Below the pieces are notes generated by a model. It saw nothing but the letters and a program-made list of their open reading frames with translations. It was not told the DNA's origin and did no database searches. This document shows positions 1 through 6,076 of a DNA stretch of 9,213 nucleotides, piece after piece. This stretch comes from an uncultured Eubacteriales bacterium (GTDB taxonomy: Bacteria > Bacillota > Clostridia > UMGS1840): assembly GCA_900555525.1 (NCBI GenBank), contig USLP01000033.1:1-9213 (forward strand), given 5' to 3'. Numbering within the stretch: the first letter of the stretch is position 1; every line of letters starts with the position of its first letter. The translations under genes were made by a program, and so were the position numbers.

Positions 1-516
1 AAAAACAGTAAGCCGGCTTTAGATTTTTTAATCACATTTCTTATCAAAAAAAGTGATACAGAAGGAATGGCTCAATCTTCGCCTGTCACTGAAAGCAGTT
101 ACTCGCAACAAATAATATTAAATTACCTAAAATCAAAACACACCGATTCGCCGTTTGTTGACGGCACGATTGATGACTCTGTTATTGATTTTACCAATTC
201 AACTAAAGGTGAGGTTGCCACTAAAAACGGAAACAAGACAAATTGGAGTGACCTTGATGCATACCAACAGACCGCAATAATAGGTTTAAGTAAGTTTGCC
301 AAAGGCTTGGGTATGGATATTGTGTGGATTTCAGACGGTTTACAACGAAAAATCAACGGTGCATTTGAAATTGACGGCAATAGAATTTTAATCGACATAC
401 ACGCAGGTAAACGAAGGAACGTATGTTCCCAAGGATCAGTTAAGAATGGGAGATTTGGTATTTTTCGCTCCGGGCGGAGATATAAATCACGTTGGTATTT
501 ATATTTCAGACGGTAA
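1..516 (+). pseudogene. 3'-truncated remnant of a large phage/ICE-type polyprotein (zincin-like domain), 5' end outside window
   Basis: The frame is open from base 1, so the true start lies upstream; the ATG at 67 is internal and has no convincing ribosome site. 171 residues are visible. The segment from about residue 80 (WSDLDAYQQTAIIGLSKFAK, then GMDIVWISDG, INGAFEIDGNRILIDIHAG) resembles, from memory of the family, the stretch just before the HExxH helix in zincin-like metallopeptidase domains of very large Clostridia phage and conjugative-element proteins, where a strand such as 'GxIxIDxNAG' precedes 'LxHExTH'. No HExxH follows. After about base 409 the reading becomes basic, unrelated sequence (KRRNVCSQ...) and stops at 514-516, because the DNA from about 392 on is an NlpC/P60 gene end in another frame. 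I infer a deletion or recombination remnant with no peptidase activity. The first 75 residues are not recognised. Confidence 0.55.
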
Positions 517-619
517 CTTTATTCATTCGACGCATACAGGCGACGTTATAAAAATTTCAAATCTTAATTCGGCAGGATATTACAGCAGTAATTACTATAC
601 TGCAAGGCGAGTAAGATAA
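392..619 (+). pseudogene. 3' fragment of an NlpC/P60 cell-wall peptidase gene
   Basis: Read in the frame beginning at 392, with an in-frame stop at 389-391, the DNA gives STYTQVNEGTYVPKDQLRMG, then DLVFFAPGG, INHVGIYISDG, FIHST and a C-terminal YYTARRVR before TAA at 617-619. This is the classic second half of an NlpC/P60 domain: the GDLVFF strand, the HVGIYI strand carrying the catalytic histidine (codon 488-490), and the closing ARR strand. The first half, with the catalytic cysteine of the 'DCSGL' motif, is absent. The 75-residue piece has no start codon or ribosome site of its own, so it cannot make a working DL-endopeptidase. Such domains are common in phage lysins and in CwlT-like cell-wall hydrolases of conjugative elements, which fits the mobile-element flavour of the upstream remnant. 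Family assignment is firm; the cause of the truncation (deletion, recombination or assembly error) is open. Confidence 0.8.
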
Positions 620-623
620 AAAT

Positions 624-657
624 TACGGGAACAGGTTTTGGGTAACTTGTTCCCGTA
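624..657 (+). terminator. Hairpin terminator after the NlpC/P60 remnant
   Basis: A perfect 10-bp inverted repeat (TACGGGAACA at 624-633, TGTTCCCGTA at 648-657) with a 14-nt loop begins 5 bases after the NlpC stop codon. The loop can add a small GTT/AAC pairing. The U-tract is only TTT (658-660), but A residues precede the stem, so the structure may work weakly in both directions. It separates the decayed region from the DUF5662 gene, whose ribosome site starts at about 663. Confidence 0.65.
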
Positions 658-675
658 TTTGCAAAAGGGGTAAAA

Positions 676-1212
676 ATGAATTTTTTTGAAAGATTTTTCG
701 GGCATCTTTGTACGATTACAAAGCATCGCTACACGGTTATATATCACAGCTTCAAGGCAGGCATACCGCATAGGGGAATTTTACACGATTTATCGAAATA
801 TTCCCCGTGTGAGTTTATGTCGGGCATCAGATATTATGCGAAAATAAGAAGTCCGAACGAAAAGGAAAGGGAAGTCAAGGGTTATTCCGCCGCATGGCTT
901 CATCATAAGGGCAAAAACAGACATCATTTTGAATATTGGACCGATTATAACCCAAAGGAGAAAAGGGTGATGCCTGTGAAAATGCCAATTGTTTTCGTAA
1001 AGGAAATGTTTTGCGACAGAGTTGCGGCGAGTAAGATTTATCAAGGCGAAAATTATACCGAAACTCATCCGATAGAATATTTCAGACGCGGAAAGAAAAA
1101 CCGCTTTATACACCCCGAAACATCTGATTTAATAGAAAGCTGGCTTTTAATGCTTTCGGAAAAAGGTGAAAAAGAAACCTTTCGCCATATAAGAAGCGTA
1201 AAAAAATATTAG
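676..1212 (+). CDS. DUF5662 family protein (HD-like putative metal-binding protein)
   Basis: 178 aa, matching the usual compact size of DUF5662 proteins in Firmicutes and their phages. The start is set by AAAAGGGG at 663-670, 5 nt before the ATG. Family hallmarks seen: TKHRYTV (H17), GILHDLSKYSPCEF (H37-D38), a GYSAAWLHHKGKNRHHFEYW block (H76, H77, N81, H83, H84), MPxxxVxEMFCDRVAASK (D114) and a C-terminal HPET...LLxMLxEKGE...FRxIR. The order H, HD, H(H), D resembles the metal ligands of the HD phosphohydrolase fold, so a metal-dependent, possibly phosphohydrolase, role is my inference; no biochemical function is known to me. Some database entries mislabel members as 'catalase', for which nothing here gives support. 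There is no signal peptide or membrane segment, so it is probably cytosolic. The TSUP gene starts 15 nt downstream, consistent with cotranscription. No clear promoter is visible upstream. Confidence 0.88.
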   Translation: MNFFERFFGHLCTITKHRYTVIYHSFKAGIPHRGILHDLSKYSPCEFMSGIRYYAKIRSPNEKEREVKGYSAAWLHHKGKNRHHFEYWTDYNPKEKRVMPVKMPIVFVKEMFCDRVAASKIYQGENYTETHPIEYFRRGKKNRFIHPETSDLIESWLLMLSEKGEKETFRHIRSVKKY

Positions 1213-1227
1213 AACAGGAGTATTATA

Positions 1228-2004
1228 ATGAAATATATGGTTGAAATTTTGGTATGCTTTTTTGCAGGAATGGGTGCAGGTTTGGGAACAGGTTTTGCAG
1301 GAATGAGCGCGGCGGCTGTTATAACACCTGTGCTTATAACTTTTTTGAATATTGAACCGTATATGGCAGTCGGAATTGCCCTGGCTTCAGATGTTCTTGC
1401 GAGTGCCGTATCCGCATATACCTACGGAAAAAATAAAAATCTCGATATAAAAAACGGTTTTGTGATGATGCTGGCGGTTTTGTTGTTTACGGTAGTCGGC
1501 AGTTATGTTTCAAGCATTGTTCCGTCAGCAACAATGGGAAACTTTTCGGTTTTTATGACGCTCCTTCTGGGAATAAAGTTTATCGTAAAGCCCGTAATGA
1601 CAACAAAGGAAGATATGACGGCGTTGTCGGAAAAATCCAAAATCATAAAATCGATAATATGCGGTTCGGTGGTTGGATTCATATGCGGATTTGTCGGAGC
1701 GGGCGGCGGCATGATGATGCTTCTGCTGCTTACAAGCGTAATGGGATTTGAACTTAAAACAGCGGTCGGAACAAGCGTATTTATAATGACTTTCACAGCA
1801 CTTACAGGTTCTGTTTCACATTTTGCAATCAAAGGAAAACCTGAATTTTTGCCGTTTATACTTTGCGTATTGTTTACATTTGTTTTTGCGAGAATTGCCG
1901 CAAAAATTGCAAATAAAGCAAGTGCAAAAACGCTCAACAGAGCTACAGGGATAATTCTTGTACTTCTCGGAATAGTGGTATTGGGGTTTTCGTTTATAAA
2001 TTAG
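1228..2004 (+). CDS. TauE/SafE (TSUP) family sulfite/anion membrane transporter
   Basis: 258 aa, typical length for the TSUP family, with about eight hydrophobic segments. It shows the family's internal duplication: a glycine-rich first repeat (residues about 14-36, GAGLGTGFAGMSAAAVITP) and a matching second repeat (about 146-168, GFICGFVGAGGGMMMLLLL), each followed by a conserved helix (AVGIALASDVLASAVSAYTY, and AVGTSVFIMTFTALTGSVSH). A charged cytoplasmic loop (about 121-142) links the halves. Members move sulfur-containing anions such as sulfite, sulfoacetate or taurine-derived products, or other organic anions, across the cytoplasmic membrane. The substrate cannot be told from sequence, and no sulfur-metabolism gene lies nearby. 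The start follows an ACAGGAG ribosome site at 1214-1220. It sits 15 nt after DUF5662, probably in the same transcript, and converges on the GH28-like gene with a 33-bp gap. Confidence 0.9.
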   Translation: MKYMVEILVCFFAGMGAGLGTGFAGMSAAAVITPVLITFLNIEPYMAVGIALASDVLASAVSAYTYGKNKNLDIKNGFVMMLAVLLFTVVGSYVSSIVPSATMGNFSVFMTLLLGIKFIVKPVMTTKEDMTALSEKSKIIKSIICGSVVGFICGFVGAGGGMMMLLLLTSVMGFELKTAVGTSVFIMTFTALTGSVSHFAIKGKPEFLPFILCVLFTFVFARIAAKIANKASAKTLNRATGIILVLLGIVVLGFSFIN

Positions 2005-2037
2005 AATGAGCGCTTTTTTATATTTGAAGCCCTTCTC

Positions 2038-3423
2038 CTAATCATATATAATTTTTTTGATCTTACCGTTTGCGGTTGAGTTGCTGTCGTGGTTTATATC
2101 AAAAAATTCTATTTCTTTTATGCCGAAACACTTTTGCCAATCCGTTTGACCGTTTAACAAAACCTTTTCTAAATGAAGCTCCTCAATACAGCTCGAAATA
2201 TATGGGTCAAATATTTCGTAAGTCGTATTTTCATACACATTCGGTATTGATTTCGGACCTACCGTAAGAAAATAACTCATCGGAAATTTGTCCTTGTGAA
2301 GCGTTATATTTATATTTGAAAAGCTTATTTTGCCAACTTTTGAACCTATTTCGAATGCGGCAAAATTGCCCCTTACAGGGTCGGAATTTAAGTATTCGGG
2401 GAATTTATCCTCAGGTGAGTCAAGGTCAATATCGATATTTTCAAAATACACATTGTCAATGCTTCCTGCACCGCCTTTTTCAGGTTCTTCACCAATAATG
2501 TATGGAAAGGTCTGAAAATACATTTTAAAGGTTTTAACGCCCTTAATATTTCTTATCAATGCGTTTTTCAGTGCGCAGTCAACAGCTTCACCGTTATCAA
2601 AATAATACATCCCGGGTTCAATCCTCATAGCAGTATAACTACTGTTTTCGGACAGTTCAATGTTTTCGCAAAGAATATTTTCTCCGGGGCCGAAGTTAAC
2701 AGATGAATTTTGCCAGTCATACATATTAAGTGCAACCAAGTCATCGCCGACCTGTCCCTTAATATTGCGTATCAATATGTTTTTTGTATTGCCGTTTATA
2801 TGCAGTCCGTCCGCATAACATTCGTGAAATGTGATATTTTCAAATACTGCATTTTCAAGTTCACCGACCTGCACGCTAAATCCCGCCGTATGCGCAAATG
2901 TCATATTTGTAAGCGTCAAATCGGAGACATTATTGAAAAGCATGAATGTTGAAACCCCAAAAAAATGAGTTTCATCTTCATCGTATTTTCCGCTTTTTCT
3001 GTATCCCATTCGTTTTGTGTAAGATTCCTCCCAGCGACCGCCGTTTATGGATATGTTACAGTCCTTTTTTTGGTTTTTTATCGGAAAATGCGTACCGTCA
3101 ACAGTATTTTCATTCTTAAGCATCAAGACCGTAACGCCTTCCGCTTGTTTTATAATTGCTCCGTCCTCCGCTTCGATATGTCTATCGGACGGTATTGTTA
3201 CGGTTTTATCAATATAGTATGGCGCATTTCGTTTTGGTATAAACAAAATCTCATTCTCATTGATTGCTGTTTGAAATGCGTCGGTCCAAATTTCAATATC
3301 TCCGACTTTTTTTGCATAAATTCTGTAATCAGTCAAAGCTGCTTTTTTTGAAAGCTTTTTAATTCTTTTCAAATTCTGTGTTTTCATATTTTCAAGCTTT
3401 TCAAATATTTCATTTTTTGTCAT
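2038..3423 (-). CDS. GH28-like right-handed parallel beta-helix protein (putative galacturonidase-type glycoside hydrolase)
   Basis: 461 aa, about the size of a GH28 polygalacturonase domain, with no signal peptide, so probably cytoplasmic. A helical lysine-rich N-terminus (1-35) is followed by a Pectate-lyase-3-like entry (DAFQTAINENEILFIPKRNAPYYI) and then repeated short turns of 'Vxxxxxxxxxnixi...NI' type (about 75-375) forming a beta-helix: ISINGG, LTLTNMTF, AVFENITF, ILIRNIKG, ILCENIEL, ALIRNIKG, VYFENIDI, ISFSNINI. The active-site turns YADGLHIN (D205) and GQVGDDLVALN (D227, D228) align with the NTD and GDD acids of GH28. The canonical GHG histidine turn is replaced by SSYTAMRIEPG (about 261-271), with R267 possibly standing for the RIK arginine. 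By family analogy it would cleave terminal alpha-galacturonosyl or related bonds; other beta-helix glycosidases (e.g. GH110-like) are possible. It is the second gene of the operon behind GH95, starting 2 nt after its stop. Confidence 0.75.
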   Translation of the reverse strand: MTKNEIFEKLENMKTQNLKRIKKLSKKAALTDYRIYAKKVGDIEIWTDAFQTAINENEILFIPKRNAPYYIDKTVTIPSDRHIEAEDGAIIKQAEGVTVLMLKNENTVDGTHFPIKNQKKDCNISINGGRWEESYTKRMGYRKSGKYDEDETHFFGVSTFMLFNNVSDLTLTNMTFAHTAGFSVQVGELENAVFENITFHECYADGLHINGNTKNILIRNIKGQVGDDLVALNMYDWQNSSVNFGPGENILCENIELSENSSYTAMRIEPGMYYFDNGEAVDCALKNALIRNIKGVKTFKMYFQTFPYIIGEEPEKGGAGSIDNVYFENIDIDLDSPEDKFPEYLNSDPVRGNFAAFEIGSKVGKISFSNINITLHKDKFPMSYFLTVGPKSIPNVYENTTYEIFDPYISSCIEELHLEKVLLNGQTDWQKCFGIKEIEFFDINHDSNSTANGKIKKIIYD

Positions 3424-3425
3424 TT

Positions 3426-5750
3426 TTATTTCCTCTTTAATGTGAATTTTATTTTTTCGTTTTTACTTAAGTTTACCTTTATTTTTGACCTTCCGTCTTC
3501 AAAGGCAAAATCAACAGGCAAAATCGCTTCAAATTCCATGCAAGCGGCTTTTTGCACAAATTGTACCTCTGCTTTTTTTGTATTCCAAGAAAGTGTTACG
3601 AGCGTCCCTGTTCTTGTCAAAAATGCGCCTGCTTTTCCCGATTCCCACTTTTTCGGAAGAGCGTTAAAAAGATAAATTGCTTTTCGTGTTGAAAAAACAA
3701 GCATTTCGTTTATTGCTGATGTAAAGCCCATATTTGCGTCAATCTGAACCGGAGATTCCTGCTCGCCGCAGGTTGCTATTCTCATTCTGCGCCAATCATT
3801 ATGTACAGTTGTAAGGTTATTCATAACATTGGAACGCAAAAGCATATCAAGAACATTTATTGCGTCATCACCCTTACCCATTCTGGCGTATACGTTTGCC
3901 ATGAATGTTAATGACCAGCCCGACTGATCTTTTAAACCAAATGCTTTTCTTTTTTCAACAGCCTTTTCAAAAGCCTTGTACAGTTTTGCGTTGTCGGTTC
4001 TTGTAACTTCCGTACCTGGAAAAACAGGGTACAAGTGCGATTCATGCCTGTGTTCATAATTATCCTTTAAATCGGGAGACATCCATTCCGAAACGGCTCC
4101 GTCCGCGTTAATCATGTACGGCGGAATTTTTTTGAGCATATTTTTCCAAGCGTCAAGCTTTTCGGAATACATTCCCGTAAGCTCACCGCCTTCAATTATA
4201 TTTGTAAGCAGTTCTTTTAAAATGGCAAAATCCATTGTGGAATTTTTGACAACCTGCATATACGGGTTATTTGCTTCTTTCACAAGATTTGACGGCGCAT
4301 TTTCAGGCGATTCCGACGGTGAAATTACATAGAAACCGTTTTCATCTTCAAATAAGTAATCCTCATAAAAAAGCATGGCTTCATACATAAACGGTAAAGC
4401 TCTGTTTCTTAGAAATTTTTCATCACGTGTACATAAATAATAATCATAATAATGCTGCGCAATCCAGCCTGCACCACCGATCCAGTTTAAAATATGCGGA
4501 TAAAGAAGCTTGTGCAGACCCGTAACGGGTGTGGTAACAGAACAAATATTTATCCCTCTGCAATTAAATAACTTTTTTGCATTTTCACGATAATCGTCTG
4601 TTTGCTTGTCTATATAGTCAAATACGCACAATAACAATTCGGGCATATTTCCGCTTAACGCCTGCCAATATATCATTTCAATATTTACGTTAAACATATT
4701 CCACACCCATGGCGTATTATAATGACCTGACCAAAGTCCGTAAAGGTCGCACGGATTCTCACCCTTGCGTGATGCGCTTATAAGCAGATATCTACCGTAT
4801 TTCCACATTTTTTCAATAAGTTCATCACTTGCTTCACCGCTGTATGCGTCCAATAACAGTTCTTCGTTCGAGTGATTTTCGGAACTGTCGTTTATTGAAA
4901 ATTCAGTCGCATTAAAAATAGCGCTGTGGATTTTTTTGTGCTTTTTCAGCTCGGCATCGTAAGAAAAGTCGTAAGAAAGTTCTTTTTTTAATTTTGAAAA
5001 TTGAGGTTCTTTTTCATTTACAAAGGTTTTTAGTACAAGTTCAATACATTGTGCATTTATATTTATTTTACCGTCCTTTATTTCGGATTTTCCGTTGTGC
5101 TTAATCTTCAAAACTGCTCCGAAATATGTACCGTCATCTTTTTGCGCACCGTATGAAATAAATTCGTTTTCAAAGATTGTAGTTTGATTTTTTGGCGGCG
5201 TTAGATTTCCGATTGTCTGTAGCTCGTGAACTTTTAGCGAAAATTCACCGCAGTATAAGTCGGAACTTGTTATTTTACAAAATACGGTATCGTTTGCGCG
5301 CGAAATAAAGAAATCTCTTTTATAAAATTCATTTTCTTCATACCATGAAACTTCGGCTTCACCTGATTCCAAATCAAGCGTCCTGCAATAATTTTTAAAT
5401 GGATTTTTCATATGAGTTACAATATCAATATCACACACACTTAAGGGGGTACCGGGGTCGCTTTCTTTGTATCCTTTTTCTTTGAGAGCGTCCGCCAAAA
5501 CCCATTGTGCATCGTTATATTTTTTTTCGTCTATCAATTTCCTCATTTTAGGTATAGCGTCATACACGTTTGGAAGTTTTTGTGAATTATCGTAATTCCA
5601 CCATAAATCGGTGTGATTTACAGTTATAATTTCATGATGTACTCCGCCGTAAACAAGTCCGCCGATTTTTCCGTTTCCGACAAACAGCGCCTCTCTCCAC
5701 ATTTCACCATACCATGAAGACGGATATTTCATTATAAGCTTGTTATTCAT
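3426..5750 (-). CDS. GH95 family glycoside hydrolase (alpha-L-fucosidase / alpha-L-galactosidase type), intracellular
   Basis: 774 aa, normal for a single-domain GH95 enzyme (N-terminal beta-sandwich, (alpha/alpha)6 barrel, C-terminal beta region). N-terminal family motif: WREALFVGNGKIGGLVYGG (18-36), then HTDLWW. Barrel motifs: YGLWSG (337-342), FNVNIEMIYW (353-362), GGAGWIAQHYYDYY (425-438), SPSESPEN (477-484), MDFAILKEL (506-514), PPYMINADGAVSEW (543-556), HRHESHLYPVFPG (567-579), GWSLTFMANVYARMG (611-625), QIDANMG (669-675). By analogy with the Bifidobacterium AfcA mechanism (an Asn base activated by Asp, plus a Glu acid), I map N354/N356 and D671; the acid is probably E483 by spacing, with E555 a second candidate. 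No signal peptide, so it acts on imported oligosaccharides. The start has GGAGGAAG 6 nt upstream. It is the first gene of a two-gene operon with the GH28-like protein. Fucose versus L-galactose specificity cannot be decided here. Confidence 0.9.
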   Translation of the reverse strand: MNNKLIMKYPSSWYGEMWREALFVGNGKIGGLVYGGVHHEIITVNHTDLWWNYDNSQKLPNVYDAIPKMRKLIDEKKYNDAQWVLADALKEKGYKESDPGTPLSVCDIDIVTHMKNPFKNYCRTLDLESGEAEVSWYEENEFYKRDFFISRANDTVFCKITSSDLYCGEFSLKVHELQTIGNLTPPKNQTTIFENEFISYGAQKDDGTYFGAVLKIKHNGKSEIKDGKININAQCIELVLKTFVNEKEPQFSKLKKELSYDFSYDAELKKHKKIHSAIFNATEFSINDSSENHSNEELLLDAYSGEASDELIEKMWKYGRYLLISASRKGENPCDLYGLWSGHYNTPWVWNMFNVNIEMIYWQALSGNMPELLLCVFDYIDKQTDDYRENAKKLFNCRGINICSVTTPVTGLHKLLYPHILNWIGGAGWIAQHYYDYYLCTRDEKFLRNRALPFMYEAMLFYEDYLFEDENGFYVISPSESPENAPSNLVKEANNPYMQVVKNSTMDFAILKELLTNIIEGGELTGMYSEKLDAWKNMLKKIPPYMINADGAVSEWMSPDLKDNYEHRHESHLYPVFPGTEVTRTDNAKLYKAFEKAVEKRKAFGLKDQSGWSLTFMANVYARMGKGDDAINVLDMLLRSNVMNNLTTVHNDWRRMRIATCGEQESPVQIDANMGFTSAINEMLVFSTRKAIYLFNALPKKWESGKAGAFLTRTGTLVTLSWNTKKAEVQFVQKAACMEFEAILPVDFAFEDGRSKIKVNLSKNEKIKFTLKRK
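3429..3436 (-). promoter_or_regulatory. Ribosome binding site of the GH28-like gene, inside the end of the GH95 gene
   Basis: On the - strand AGAGGAAA lies within the last codons of the GH95 gene and precedes the GH28-like ATG by 5 nt (8 nt from the GAGG core). Because the initiating ribosome must bind where the upstream gene terminates, with a 2-nt gap between stop and start, the two genes are very likely cotranscribed and translationally coupled. Confidence 0.75.
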
Positions 5751-5770
5751 ATTATACTTCCTCCAATTAC

Positions 5771-5799
5771 ATTATAACAGCTAAAATATTTTTGTGCAA
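5771..5799 (-). promoter_or_regulatory. Sigma-A promoter of the GH95-GH28-like operon
   Basis: On the - strand TTGCAC (5794-5799) and a perfect TATAAT (5771-5776) are separated by 17 bp. The predicted transcription start, about 7 nt downstream near 5764, falls at the edge of the GGAGGAAG ribosome site (5757-5764), so the leader would be only about 14 nt. That leaves no room for a riboswitch or attenuator, and control is expected at initiation. Confidence 0.75.
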
Positions 5800-5811
5800 T
5801 AATAATATTTT
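5783..5811. repeat. Inverted repeat straddling the -35 box of the GH95 promoter (possible operator)
   Basis: AAAATATT (5783-5790) and AATATTTT (5804-5811) form perfect 8-bp arms around a 13-bp centre that contains the -35 hexamer (5794-5799). The position fits a repressor operator, but the arms are pure A/T in an AT-rich spacer, so chance is a real alternative. Confidence 0.3.
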
Positions 5812-5851
5812 CATTTTACCGGTATATTTTATCTGTTTTTATAGTACAATT

Positions 5852-5880
5852 AAATTTTTATATTGTCAAGTGAATTTTCA
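5852..5880 (+). repeat. Direct repeat, copy 1, in the divergent control region
   Basis: The core TATTGTCAAG (5861-5870), preceded by AAATTTTTA and followed by TGAATTTT, recurs as copy 2 at 5973-6000 with the cores exactly 120 bp apart. Copy 1 lies roughly 90-115 bp upstream of the predicted GH95 transcription start. It may be a regulator half-site; which protein would bind is unknown. Confidence 0.4.
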
Positions 5881-5972
5881 GTTTAATTTATGTATAAAGC
5901 GATATTTGGTATTTTTATTTATTTTTTACAAATTATATAAAATCTTTGCCGATGATTTATAGGAAACCTACT

Positions 5973-6000
5973 GAAATTTTTATTGTCAAGGTGAAAATAT
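5973..6000 (+). repeat. Direct repeat, copy 2, just upstream of the permease promoter
   Basis: The same TATTGTCAAG core (5981-5990) is preceded by AAATTTT and followed by GTGAAAATAT. It ends 5 bp before the -35 box of the forward promoter, the typical place for an activator such as an AraC-type regulator. Relative to copy 1 it has a 2-bp shorter A/T lead-in and one extra G after the core. Confidence 0.4.
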
Positions 6001-6005
6001 TACTA

Positions 6006-6034
6006 TTGAAAGAAAATTCAACAAATGTTATAAT
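6006..6034 (+). promoter_or_regulatory. Sigma-A promoter of the ABC transporter operon
   Basis: TTGAAA (6006-6011) and a perfect TATAAT (6029-6034) are 17 bp apart. Transcription should start near 6041, giving a leader of about 36 nt to the ATG at 6077. A TTGAA-N6-TTCAA palindrome (6006-6021) overlaps the -35 box and spacer and could be an operator; direct repeat copy 2 ends just upstream. Confidence 0.75.
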
Positions 6035-6060
6035 TATATCAGAAAGAAATATTATGACAA

Positions 6061-6065
6061 AAAGG
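6061..6065 (+). promoter_or_regulatory. Ribosome binding site deciding the start of the first permease
   Basis: AAAGG lies only 2 nt before the ATG at 6068 but 11 nt before the ATG at 6077. A 2-nt spacing is too short for efficient initiation, so 6077 is preferred. The site is weak compared with the other ribosome sites in the window. Confidence 0.5.
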
Positions 6066-6076
6066 ATATGTTAATC

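Larger units (their letters stand above)
5751..6067. other. Divergent control region between the enzyme and transporter operons
   Basis: This 317-bp gene-free stretch is strongly AT-rich. It contains one promoter for each direction (5771-5799 on -, 6006-6034 on +), the 120-bp-spaced TATTGTCAAG repeats, a TACCGGTA palindrome (5817-5824), a short TAGG-AAA-CCTA inverted repeat (5960-5970) and the AT-rich inverted repeat over the GH95 -35 box. I see no small coding gene, riboswitch or terminator in it, and no good CcpA cre box. Its layout suggests coordinated control of both arms by the imported sugar. Confidence 0.7.

Noticed and set aside
123..398. Open frame on the - strand opposite the phage-type remnant
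   Set aside because: It has no recognisable motif or ribosome site, and the + strand frame has the family-like text. It is the antisense shadow of that frame.
1503..1937. 144-codon open frame on the - strand inside the TSUP gene
   Set aside because: It is antisense to a clear membrane transporter gene, and its hydrophobic composition just mirrors the transporter codons.
2005..2037. Bidirectional terminator between the convergent TSUP and GH28-like genes
   Set aside because: There is a T-run (2013-2018 area), but the only stem nearby is the 6-bp AGCGCT self-palindrome with no loop. No supportable hairpin was found in either direction.
2710..3351. Open frames on the + strand opposite the GH28-like gene
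   Set aside because: They are cysteine- and phenylalanine-rich, with no motif or ribosome site, and overlap the well-supported beta-helix gene on the other strand.
5890..5912. Possible CcpA cre box around the GCGAT at 5898-5902
   Set aside because: Against TGWAANCGNTWNCA it has about four mismatches, including the outer conserved bases, so it is no better than chance in AT-rich DNA.
6068..6076. Upstream ATG as start of the first permease
   Set aside because: The AAAGG site would be only 2 nt away; the ATG at 6077 has more reasonable spacing and gives a typical basic N-terminus. The alternative adds only three residues and cannot be fully excluded.
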